38,842 bases of DNA. Source: Chloroflexota bacterium. GTDB lineage: Bacteria; Chloroflexota; Anaerolineae; B4-G1. This document shows positions 9,260 through 16,536 of this stretch, one piece after another. Both the position numbers and the translations under genes were made by a program. The stretch spans positions 1-38,842 of the forward strand of contig JAAZAN010000038.1 in NCBI GenBank assembly GCA_012514315.1. Direction: 5' to 3'. The notes beneath the pieces were generated by a model. That model was given only the letters and a program-made list of their open reading frames with translations. It searched no databases and was not told the origin of the DNA. How positions within the stretch are numbered: position 1 is the stretch's first letter; each line of letters begins with the position of its first letter.

Positions 9260-10888
9260 GTGAGTTCTCAAAAGAAAGAACTGCGCATCGTTCCCCTGGG
9301 AGGCCTGGGGGGCGTTGGCAAGAACATGACCGTAATCGAGTACGGTCGTAACATCATCGTCGTCGACTGTGGCGTTATGTTCCCGGACAACGATATGTAT
9401 GGCATTGACCTGGTTCTGCCGGACTTCGACTACGTCATCCAGAACCGGGATCGACTGCGTGGCATCGTGCTGACCCACGGTCATATGGACCACATTGGCG
9501 CCCTGCCTTACCTGCTTCAGCACGTAGACACACCTGTCTACGGCACCCCGCTCACACTGGCAATGGTCAGACGACTTCTGGAGGAGAAGAGCCTTCTCGA
9601 TCAAGTGGACCTCCGCGAGCTCGCTCCGACGAGCACGCAGCATCTCGGTCCTTTCCGAGTCAGTCCGTTCTCCGTGGCGCACTCGATCCCCGACGCCGTA
9701 GGCCTGGTGATTGACACGCCCGCTGGCAAGGTCGTTCATACCGGCGACTATAAGCTGGATGAAACCCCTGCCGGCGGTCGCACGACCGATCTCAAGACAC
9801 TGCGCCGCCTGACACAGGGCGGGGTACTGGCACTCCTGGCCGATAGCACTAACGCCGAGCGTCCGGGTCACACAGAGACCGAAGCCGTCGTGCGGGAGAC
9901 TTTGGACCGACTCTTCGCGGAAGCTACGGGAAGTCGAATCATCATCGCCACCTTCTCCTCATTGCTGGCGCGTCTCCAAGAGCTTCTCAACCTGGCTCAG
10001 AAACACGGACGGAAAGTCGTGCTCACCGGGCGCAGCCTGGAACAGAACATCTCGTTAGCACGTGACCTCAGCTATCTCAACGTACCCGACGGGTTGATCA
10101 TTGATGCCCAGACGCGCATTTCCCCGGCCAACGTGGTCGTGCTAGCAACCGGCTCACAGGGCGAGCCTCGCTCTGCGTTGACACGGATGGCCACAGGTAA
10201 GCACCGCCAGATCCAGATTCATTCGGGCGATACGGTGATCATCTCTGGAGGCACAATCCCGGGCAACGAGGAAGACGTGGGCAAGATGATCAACGGCCTT
10301 TTTGAGCGCGGAGCCAACGTCATCTACGGTGCAATGGAGACGGTACACGTCTCAGGTCACGGCAGTCGCGAGGATATGCGTACGATGTTGAACACCGTGA
10401 ACCCGCGCTACCTGATCCCTGTGCACGGCGAGCCACGCCATCTTTATCTGCACGCCCAGTTGGCTCAAGAGACGGGTATGACACGCGACCACATCTTTGT
10501 GCTCACGGATGGTACGCCCTGGATCAGCGACGGCCAGCGCGCCTGGACCGATGAACGCCTGGAGCTGGATGATGTGCTCGTGGATGGTCGGTTGGTTGGC
10601 GAGATTGGCGAGATCGTGATGCGCGATCGACAGCGCCTCTCGCAGGACGGGTTCATCGTTGCTCTGATCCCCGTGAACAAGAAGCGACAGTTGGTCGGTG
10701 AACCCCAGATCGTAAGTCGAGGATTCGTCCATCTGGATGAGTCCGAAGGGCTCCTGAAGGCCGCACAGAAGGAGATCAAGCGCCAGGCAAAAGGTGGCAG
10801 CCGCTCACTGCAGCGTTCGCTCGAAGCCCTCTTCTATCGTGAGACGCGTTCGCGACCGGTTGTCCTGTCCCGCTTTGTCCAAGTCTAG
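9260..10888 (+). CDS. rnj: Ribonuclease J (metallo-beta-lactamase/beta-CASP RNase)
   Basis: Cytoplasmic RNase with 5'-to-3' exonuclease and endonuclease activity that turns over and matures mRNA and rRNA in bacteria using RNase J. The 542-aa length is normal for the family. The N-terminus carries GGLGGVGKNM, and the metallo-beta-lactamase zinc motif is HGHMDHIG with H73, H75, D77 and H78. Further motifs are VVHTGDYKLDETP, the beta-CASP segment with LLADSTNAERPGHT, and IPVHGEPRHL near residue 390. The C-terminal domain ends in a basic helix (KEIKRQAKGGS). The start is the GTG at 9260 with AAGGAG 10 bases upstream. It is transcribed alone from its own promoter, and the next gene is a tRNA with its own promoter. 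No lesions are visible. Confidence 0.97.
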   Translation: MSSQKKELRIVPLGGLGGVGKNMTVIEYGRNIIVVDCGVMFPDNDMYGIDLVLPDFDYVIQNRDRLRGIVLTHGHMDHIGALPYLLQHVDTPVYGTPLTLAMVRRLLEEKSLLDQVDLRELAPTSTQHLGPFRVSPFSVAHSIPDAVGLVIDTPAGKVVHTGDYKLDETPAGGRTTDLKTLRRLTQGGVLALLADSTNAERPGHTETEAVVRETLDRLFAEATGSRIIIATFSSLLARLQELLNLAQKHGRKVVLTGRSLEQNISLARDLSYLNVPDGLIIDAQTRISPANVVVLATGSQGEPRSALTRMATGKHRQIQIHSGDTVIISGGTIPGNEEDVGKMINGLFERGANVIYGAMETVHVSGHGSREDMRTMLNTVNPRYLIPVHGEPRHLYLHAQLAQETGMTRDHIFVLTDGTPWISDGQRAWTDERLELDDVLVDGRLVGEIGEIVMRDRQRLSQDGFIVALIPVNKKRQLVGEPQIVSRGFVHLDESEGLLKAAQKEIKRQAKGGSRSLQRSLEALFYRETRSRPVVLSRFVQV

Positions 10889-10973
10889 GGATTCGGCAGC
10901 GCGCTCTGCGTCGCACGGTGTGCCCCCGTTTGAGTCAGACACGAACCGTCGCGATGAGAACCTCACGCAGGGA

Positions 10974-10991
10974 CGGCCGGAGTGTCGGCCG
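10974..10991 (+). terminator. GC hairpin downstream of RNase J (possible terminator)
   Basis: CGGCCG, GAGTGT, CGGCCG: a 6-bp GC-only stem with a 6-nt loop about 85 bases after the RNase J stop and just before the tRNA promoter. There is no T-run after it, so intrinsic termination is uncertain. Confidence 0.35.
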
Positions 10992-11005
10992 CCCGAAGCA
11001 ACGTC

Positions 11006-11033
11006 TTGACAATTCCAGTCAGTTCGGTATAAT
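11006..11033 (+). promoter_or_regulatory. Sigma70-type promoter for tRNA-Gly
   Basis: Consensus TTGACA (11006-11011) and TATAAT (11028-11033) with a 16-bp spacer. The predicted start near 11040 lies four bases before the mature tRNA 5' end. Confidence 0.88.
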
Positions 11034-11043
11034 ACGTTACATC

Positions 11044-11115
11044 GCGGGCGTAGTTCAGTGGTAGAACGCATGCTTCCCAAGCCTGATGTCGCGGGTTCGA
11101 GTCCCGCCGCCCGCT
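11044..11115 (+). tRNA. tRNA-Gly (anticodon CCC)
   Basis: A 72-nt cloverleaf read by eye. The acceptor stem GCGGGCG/CGCCCGC has seven pairs, the D stem is GTTC/GAAC, and the anticodon loop TTCCCAA gives anticodon CCC (reads GGG). The T stem is GCGGG/CCCGC with loop TTCGAGT, and the discriminator base is T. The anticodon stem CATGC/GCCTG has one T-C mismatch in its middle. CCA is not encoded. A perfect promoter stands directly upstream. Confidence 0.95.
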
Positions 11116-11117
11116 CT

Positions 11118-11154
11118 GGCCATCGGGGTGAGATCTCGATGGCCTTCTCTGTCC
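11118..11154 (+). terminator. Intrinsic-like terminator after tRNA-Gly
   Basis: GGCCATCG (11118-11125) pairs with CGATGGCC (11137-11144), an 8-bp stem three bases after the tRNA. It is followed by a pyrimidine-rich but interrupted tract (TTCTCTGTCC). Position and stem fit a tRNA terminator; the weak T-tract lowers confidence. Confidence 0.6.
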
Positions 11155-11223
11155 CTGTTTCCTCTGACATCTTCCCGGTCCAAGGTTCCGGCACCGGCCT
11201 CTACACGGTCAGTTCCACGCTGC

Positions 11224-11251
11224 TTGTGCACGTGCCTGTGTGTGATAACAT
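11224..11251 (+). promoter_or_regulatory. Probable promoter for the GH172 gene
   Basis: TTGTGC (11224-11229) and TAACAT (11246-11251) with a 16-bp spacer, about 75 bases before the gene start. The match is moderate, but the spacing is the same as in the stronger promoters of this window. Confidence 0.4.
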
Positions 11252-11325
11252 GGCCTAGGCAAGTGAGTCAGACATCATCGTGTCCCTCAGGCGACCATCT
11301 TTCAGTACATCGGGAGGACTAGACT

Positions 11326-12408
11326 ATGACGCAGTTCAACGGCTTAGGAATGCATATTGGGAATCTGTCCAGGCTCTCGAAAGCCCAGACACGCTCCATC
11401 AGCCCCGAGAACTTCACTGGCGCGAAGGGCGCTGGCGGTATGGCCACGGAGGGTACGGGGGCAATACACGCTGCCGAACTGGGCCAGGGCTGGAAAGTGT
11501 CCCCGTCTGTTGTTATCGATCCGCATACCACAATGGAACTGGCAGATATCGCTGGACCGGGCGCGATTCAGCAGGTCTGGATGACACCGACCGGAAACTG
11601 GCGTTTCAGCATCTTGCGCATCTACTGGGACGATCAGGAGCTGCCCTCTGTCGAGTGTCCAGTGGGTGACTTCTTTGCCAGTGGATGGGGAACGTACGCC
11701 CAGCTCTCCTCGCTTGCAGTCTGTGTCAATCCAGGCAGCGCCTTCAACTCGTATTGGGAGATGCCTTTTCGCAGGCGGTGTCGTATAACACTGAGCAACA
11801 TCGCCGACGAACCGATGACGCTCTACTACCAGATCAACTACGTTCTGACGGAAGTTCCGGAAGATACGGCCTACTTCCATGCTCAGTTCCGCAGGGTGAA
11901 CCCACTTCCTTACAGGAAGGTCTACACTATCCTTGATGGTGTGAGAGGCTGGGGGCAGTATGTGGGCACCTACATGGCCTGGGGTGTGAACAACAACGGC
12001 TGGTGGGGAGAGGGAGAAATCAAGTTCTACATCGACGGCGACCAGGAGTTCCCAACTATCTGCGGCACGGGCACCGAGGACTACTTCTGCGGATCCTACA
12101 ACTTCGAGAATAAGGCAACCCACCAATATCAGGAGTTCACAACGCCGTACGCAGGGCTACATCAGGTCATCCGCCCGGACGGTGTATACAGATCCCAGAT
12201 GCGATTCGGAATGTATCGGTGGCATATCCCCGATCCGATCCGTTTCGAGGAGGATCTGGCTGTCACGATCCAGGCGCTGGGCTGGCGCAGTAACGGACCA
12301 TACTTGCCGCTGCAGGATGACATCGCCTCGGTGGCATACTGGTATCAGACACTACCGACTGCCCCATTCCCAGCACTGCCTGAGCGCAACTTTCTCGAGG
12401 TGATCTAG
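11326..12408 (+). CDS. DUF2961 / glycoside hydrolase family 172 protein
   Basis: A 360-aa protein of the DUF2961 family, now GH172. Characterised members cleave alpha-D-arabinofuranosidic or fructofuranosidic bonds and assemble as trimers or larger rings of jelly-roll domains. Diagnostic stretches are ENFTGAKGAGG near the N-terminus, GPGAIQQVWMT, VGDFF, GTGTEDYFCGSYNF (E251 is the expected catalytic or near-catalytic glutamate) and YRWHIPDPIRF. There is no signal peptide, so it appears cytoplasmic and may act on imported oligosaccharides. The start ATG at 11326 has GGGAGG about 9 bases upstream. No transporter or regulator adjoins it. The substrate cannot be read from sequence. The GH172 family assignment is firm; a specific activity is not. 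Confidence 0.9.
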   Translation: MTQFNGLGMHIGNLSRLSKAQTRSISPENFTGAKGAGGMATEGTGAIHAAELGQGWKVSPSVVIDPHTTMELADIAGPGAIQQVWMTPTGNWRFSILRIYWDDQELPSVECPVGDFFASGWGTYAQLSSLAVCVNPGSAFNSYWEMPFRRRCRITLSNIADEPMTLYYQINYVLTEVPEDTAYFHAQFRRVNPLPYRKVYTILDGVRGWGQYVGTYMAWGVNNNGWWGEGEIKFYIDGDQEFPTICGTGTEDYFCGSYNFENKATHQYQEFTTPYAGLHQVIRPDGVYRSQMRFGMYRWHIPDPIRFEEDLAVTIQALGWRSNGPYLPLQDDIASVAYWYQTLPTAPFPALPERNFLEVI

Positions 12409-12426
12409 GCTGCATCACGAGCCGAA

Positions 12427-12510
12427 CGGGCCTGGCGAAGCCCCCCGTCTCCGAAGTGGAGATGGAGAAGACCCGCTCAGGCCCGGTAGCCACAGGCCCT
12501 TCGCCAGAGG
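12427..12510 (+). promoter_or_regulatory. Structured leader of the Ser/Thr kinase gene with competing hairpins
   Basis: CGGGCCTG (12427-12434) pairs perfectly with CAGGCCCG (12478-12485). The overlapping CTGGCGAAG (12432-12440) pairs perfectly with CTTCGCCAG (12499-12507), which runs into the AGAGG ribosome site of the next gene. The two pairings exclude each other. A small hairpin TCTCC/GGAGA lies inside. It may also end transcription of the GH172 gene. Confidence 0.4.
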
Positions 12511-12517
12511 CTGAGCA

Positions 12518-14509
12518 TTGATCGGCAAGACACTTGGCAAGAACCGCATCGTCGAGCGTCTGGGCAGCGGTGGGATGGCCGAGGTGTATAAGGCCTTCCA
12601 GCCGGGGCTCGATCGCTACGTGGCTGTCAAGGTCCTGCACCCTTTCCTGGCAGGACAGGAGAACTTCCTTGCTCGCTTCCAGCGCGAGGCAAGGCTCATC
12701 GCACTGCTCCGTCACCCCAACATCGTACAGGTCTACGACTTCGATTTCGACGCGGATGACAACGTCTACTACATGGTCATGGAATTCATCGATGGGCCGA
12801 CGCTGAAGAACACAATGCGGGAGCTGAGCAGCCGGGAACAGATTCTGCCTCTTGAGGAATCCTCCCGCATTGTGTTGGCTGTGGCCGATGCACTCGACTA
12901 CGCCCACCAGCGTGGGATGATCCATCGAGACGTCAAGCCGGCCAACATCATGTTCTCCAAAGATGGTCAGGTAATCCTGACGGACTTTGGCATCGCCCGG
13001 CTTGCGAACTTCGGTGCACTCACCACAAGCGGTACGATGGTCGGTACACCGGCGTATATGGCGCCTGAACAAGGCAAGGGCGAAGCCGGCGATGAGCGCT
13101 CGGACATCTACTCGCTCGGCGTGGTCCTCTACCAATTGGCAACCGGTCGTCTTCCGTTTGATGCCGAGACCTTCATGGGGGTGGTGCTTAAGCACATCAA
13201 CGAGTCGCTCACTCGCCCCAGGGAGGTCAACCCGGACCTGCCGACCGCCCTGGAAGCGGTCATTGTCAAAGCCCTGGCAAAGGAACCCAACGAGAGGTAC
13301 CAGACAGCGCGGGACTTCGCTGCCGATGTTAGACGAGCCGCAGGTTCGCTTGATGGTCCGACATCGCACGAGCACCCCACTCTGGTATCGCCGTTCACGC
13401 TTGGTGACACTGAGATGCCGGGCCGCGAAGGGCTTGTAACGGGCGATTCAGGCGCCGCTACCGTCGTCAGTCCGTCCGATCAGTCGCCCGAGCTCGGTCT
13501 GCCACATCAACACAGACGGGTCCGATGGCCGGCCTATGCGGCGGCCGTGGCGTTGCTAGTCGTTCTGATCGGCGCAATCGGCGTCTCCTTCGGTCTAGGA
13601 CATATCCGCCTCCCTATGGGGAGAGGTGTCGCGTCCCCTCAAGCAACCGCGGAATCCGTTGTGGCCGCGACAACCAGCACCGCCACCTTTGACCAGGTCG
13701 CTACACACGTTGCCGAGGCACTCGCAACGTACGTGGCGACGACTGGGGTCACCCCCACACCGGCGCCGTCAACCACTCCGACGGAGACGCCAGAGACTGA
13801 CACAACCGCAACTGCACTGGCCGCGTGCCGGTACAGCGCTGATGTGATCAGTGTCGCTCCCTCCTATCTCGCACGGCTGACGCCGAACCAGGAGTTCACA
13901 GTGTCGTGGCGTGTCAGGAATTCGGGCGATTGCCCCTGGCCTGACAGCGTCGACCTATTCCTGGTATCGGGTCAGCCGGTCGACATCCTGCGACAGATCG
14001 CCGTCCTTCCGGTTGCACCAGGCGACGAAGTGACTGTGGAGCTGACGTTTCGAGCCCCGGCAACCTACGCAACGCACAGATCGAGCTGGCAGTTGGGTTT
14101 CGGTGATTCAGAACGTTTCGGTGAGGAGCTTGCGTTCGACTATGTGGTGGGTCCTACCCCGACAATCCGGCCATCTGCCACCCCTACCCCTTCAGCCACC
14201 CCGACACCCGAGGCAACCACAACCCCAGCTGAGCCATTCCACATCGACGTCTCGGGGCTCTACAACTGGGAGAACGTAGGAAACGGTGAGTGGGTCGCCA
14301 GCGTCCACGTCGGGGCGTTTGGTGGGACCGGTGAGTATTTGTACTACGTGGATGTGGTCGATGAAGAACACCAGTTCTTCAACGGCAGCTTCGACGGTAT
14401 TCGTTCCCAGCGTTGTCGTCCCTGGATAGGCACATTCATCGTGATCTCCGGCGAGGAGACACTCAGCATCAAGCGTATGTTCGACTATCCAGGCGAGTGC
14501 CCGCCTTAG
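12518..14509 (+). CDS. Membrane Ser/Thr protein kinase (PknB-like) with NBR1-type extracellular domain
   Basis: A eukaryotic-type kinase anchored in the membrane. The cytoplasmic kinase domain (about 1-275) is complete: glycine loop GSGGMAEV (16-23), K38, catalytic HRDVKPAN with D138, DFG D156, and GTPAYMAPEQ. A linker and one membrane helix (about 339-361) follow. Outside the cell there is a Thr/Pro-rich stretch, then an Ig-like domain of the NBR1 central-domain type (about 438-545, with FTVSWRVRNSGDCPWP), another TPTPSATP linker, and an unrecognised C-terminal domain (about 572-663). There are no PASTA repeats, so the signal differs from that of classical PknB. The start is a TTG at 12518 with AGAGG 7 bases upstream. 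No cognate phosphatase or FHA gene lies nearby. Confidence 0.93.
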   Translation: MIGKTLGKNRIVERLGSGGMAEVYKAFQPGLDRYVAVKVLHPFLAGQENFLARFQREARLIALLRHPNIVQVYDFDFDADDNVYYMVMEFIDGPTLKNTMRELSSREQILPLEESSRIVLAVADALDYAHQRGMIHRDVKPANIMFSKDGQVILTDFGIARLANFGALTTSGTMVGTPAYMAPEQGKGEAGDERSDIYSLGVVLYQLATGRLPFDAETFMGVVLKHINESLTRPREVNPDLPTALEAVIVKALAKEPNERYQTARDFAADVRRAAGSLDGPTSHEHPTLVSPFTLGDTEMPGREGLVTGDSGAATVVSPSDQSPELGLPHQHRRVRWPAYAAAVALLVVLIGAIGVSFGLGHIRLPMGRGVASPQATAESVVAATTSTATFDQVATHVAEALATYVATTGVTPTPAPSTTPTETPETDTTATALAACRYSADVISVAPSYLARLTPNQEFTVSWRVRNSGDCPWPDSVDLFLVSGQPVDILRQIAVLPVAPGDEVTVELTFRAPATYATHRSSWQLGFGDSERFGEELAFDYVVGPTPTIRPSATPTPSATPTPEATTTPAEPFHIDVSGLYNWENVGNGEWVASVHVGAFGGTGEYLYYVDVVDEEHQFFNGSFDGIRSQRCRPWIGTFIVISGEETLSIKRMFDYPGECPP

Positions 14510-14583
14510 TTGACGGGTATCGACCCTGTGGGCCATCTCCTCGGTCTGATTTCGGCCGTGGATACAGAAAACTGTCAGAACAC

Positions 14584-16212
14584 CTATACTAACAATGAGC
14601 TCACTAGCCAGACAGCCAATGTGAGAAACAGGAACGCCATGCCGAGCTTCATGGCTGGGGCGTGCTTCTGGAAGAACTTCGTCAGCTCTTTCGAACTAAC
14701 GCCAAAATAGGCCAAGACAAACACCACGATCAGAGGTGTGACAAACATCACATTGTAGAGCAGCAGGTAAGGCAGGGCCCGGACACGCATGCTCGGTATG
14801 CTCATCACGGCAAGGATGGTCGGACCATACACCTGACCGGTACACGCCAGCTCCAGGAACGACACGACGACACCGATCACGAATGCCGCCCCTACGTATG
14901 ACCGTGCACTGCGCCCACTGCGGATCACTGCGTTGATCCTGAGGCGCAGCCGATGAGGAAGATTCAGCGCCATAGAGCTAAGCTGACCACGTCGCGCCTT
15001 GAAGAAGTCGACGATGCTGAGCACAGCTAGCACGGCACACAAGACTGCAGTCAGGCCGATGAACCACCGTCCAACAGTTGTCAAGAGCTTGCCCTCGACT
15101 CCAAGCGCGCCCGCGAGCACGGAATCAAGAAAGTTGAGCACTTTCGAGAAACCCACTCCGACGGACAGATAGGCGACGAAGACGCCGAGAGTGAAGGCAG
15201 CGCCCACGGCGAGCACTTCCTTTCCCTGGCGACCGCTGAGGGTCAGGTAGGAGACAAAGAAGATGATCGTCGCAAAGGCGCAAGGATTGAGGCCATCCAG
15301 GAGACCGAAGAAAGCCACAGCGAACACTCCAAATGACTCGAACCGATCGATGATTCTCTGCATCGCCGCGCTGGACTCCTCGCCACCGAACTCCTCCCAG
15401 ACCCGTGATGAACCCGAGCTACGGTACTTCTCGGCGAGGTCCGCCAGCGAGTCCGCATCAATCGCCGGTCCGATCAAGTAGTCGTCGCCAATGAAGAGAA
15501 TCGGCGTTGTAAGCTGCTGTTCCTCCGGGACTCCAAAGCGGTCGTCAAGCCACTGCAGCAGGAGTGCATCATGTTGCGCATCGAACTCCTCAACGATCAA
15601 CTGTGGGTACTTCGAACGGACGTAGCGAATATCGTATTCGGCGCGGCTGCACTCCTGACAGCCGACTTCGTAGAAATATGCAACCCAGACCGGGTTGGGC
15701 GACTCACAAGCGACCGCGGATTCCTCCTCACACGGTTCGAGGGCCCCACCCGGCGCTATGTCCAAGGCCAGGCTGGAGGCACCGCCGAGCCCGACCGCCA
15801 CACGCTCCAATCCCTCGATAGCGGGCCAGGCTGTCCCCCCAGCACCGAGGCAGCTATCCAGCAGGCAGCGAAGCTGTCCCGAAATCTCGTCCTCACCGAT
15901 CAGCACGTTGGGTCCTACGATCAGTATGGGTATCCCTTTGCGTTCAGGATCTATCGAGAACAGCTCCTCTGCCTTCAGCATCAGCTCATAGCCCGCCGGG
16001 TCCGCGATCTCCACGGCCTTGACTTCCACGCGGTCGCCATATTCGTGCACCAGAGGTCTCAGCACCTCATTGATCACGCGCATGCAGTGATCGCAATCCG
16101 TGGAGTAGAAGTAGACCATGCGAACAACCGCGTCGCCTTGTGCGCTCGCCACACCGAGGGAGGACAATGCCAGAACAAGCAACAAGAGCAGGCCGATTCT
16201 TCGTGCACACAT
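14584..16212 (-). CDS. Double thioredoxin-like / DsbD-CcdA-like membrane thiol-disulfide protein
   Basis: A predicted thiol redox protein of 542 aa. An N-terminal signal peptide (to about 25) precedes two outer thioredoxin-fold domains, one with C40-DH-C43 after VYFYST and one with C185-QE-C188 after VAYFYEVG. Each domain has the expected Pro segment (GIPILIVG, TTPILFIG). The C-terminal half (about 292-542) has six or more helices with C311 in GLNPCAFATIIFF and C457 in ELACTGQVYGP, the pair that carries electrons across the membrane in DsbD/CcdA-type proteins. The start at 16212 (ATG before CARRIGLLLLL) is chosen because it gives a proper signal peptide; the frame is open further upstream, to 16563, but this overlaps ilvD. 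It may supply reductant to envelope proteins or cytochrome assembly. It converges with the kinase gene and diverges from ilvD. Confidence 0.88.
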   Translation of the reverse strand: MCARRIGLLLLLVLALSSLGVASAQGDAVVRMVYFYSTDCDHCMRVINEVLRPLVHEYGDRVEVKAVEIADPAGYELMLKAEELFSIDPERKGIPILIVGPNVLIGEDEISGQLRCLLDSCLGAGGTAWPAIEGLERVAVGLGGASSLALDIAPGGALEPCEEESAVACESPNPVWVAYFYEVGCQECSRAEYDIRYVRSKYPQLIVEEFDAQHDALLLQWLDDRFGVPEEQQLTTPILFIGDDYLIGPAIDADSLADLAEKYRSSGSSRVWEEFGGEESSAAMQRIIDRFESFGVFAVAFFGLLDGLNPCAFATIIFFVSYLTLSGRQGKEVLAVGAAFTLGVFVAYLSVGVGFSKVLNFLDSVLAGALGVEGKLLTTVGRWFIGLTAVLCAVLAVLSIVDFFKARRGQLSSMALNLPHRLRLRINAVIRSGRSARSYVGAAFVIGVVVSFLELACTGQVYGPTILAVMSIPSMRVRALPYLLLYNVMFVTPLIVVFVLAYFGVSSKELTKFFQKHAPAMKLGMAFLFLTLAVWLVSSLLV

Positions 16213-16311
16213 AGACCGTTGACACCCCCACCCAATGGCCCTGCCTCCAGCAGAACGGTTGGCCGGAGGAACAGGGTCCAGAAGATCACACTTCACTGTT
16301 TTGCCTGTCGC

Positions 16312-16340
16312 ATTATGCCATATCCTGAGCGATTTGCCAA
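16312..16340 (-). promoter_or_regulatory. Promoter for the DsbD-like gene
   Basis: Reading the minus strand: TTGGCA (16340-16335), 17-bp spacer, CATAAT (16317-16312). It sits about 100 bases before the start at 16212 and is divergent from the ilvD promoter. Confidence 0.6.
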
Positions 16341-16399
16341 CCTTCGCGCACCAGACGAGGCCGCGAACCTCGGTTGAGGACACGTCCAACGGGTCCGTC

Positions 16400-16427
16400 T
16401 TGCCAGCTCTCGGAAGCGTGCTATACT
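16400..16427 (+). promoter_or_regulatory. Promoter for ilvD
   Basis: TTGCCA (16400-16405), 16-bp spacer, TATACT (16422-16427). Transcription from about 16434 leaves a 100-nt leader with a small CAGGG/CCCTG hairpin but no visible leader peptide rich in branched-chain residues. Confidence 0.65.
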
Positions 16428-16536
16428 CCGATCCGGACTGGTTGCGAAGCGTGCCGACTGCGCTGTTCTCCAGGGCGACACCCTGCAACCTCCACTCCAA
16501 CTCGTCAGGGTCGTTGGCCCTCACCAGGAGAGACAC

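Noticed and set aside
9029-9871. 280-codon minus-strand frame
   Set aside because: It lies opposite the RNase J leader and coding start and has no recognisable domain or ribosome site; RNase J on the other strand is certain.
12263-13375. 370-codon minus-strand frame
   Set aside because: Shadow of the GH172 end and the kinase domain; its residues show no family pattern.
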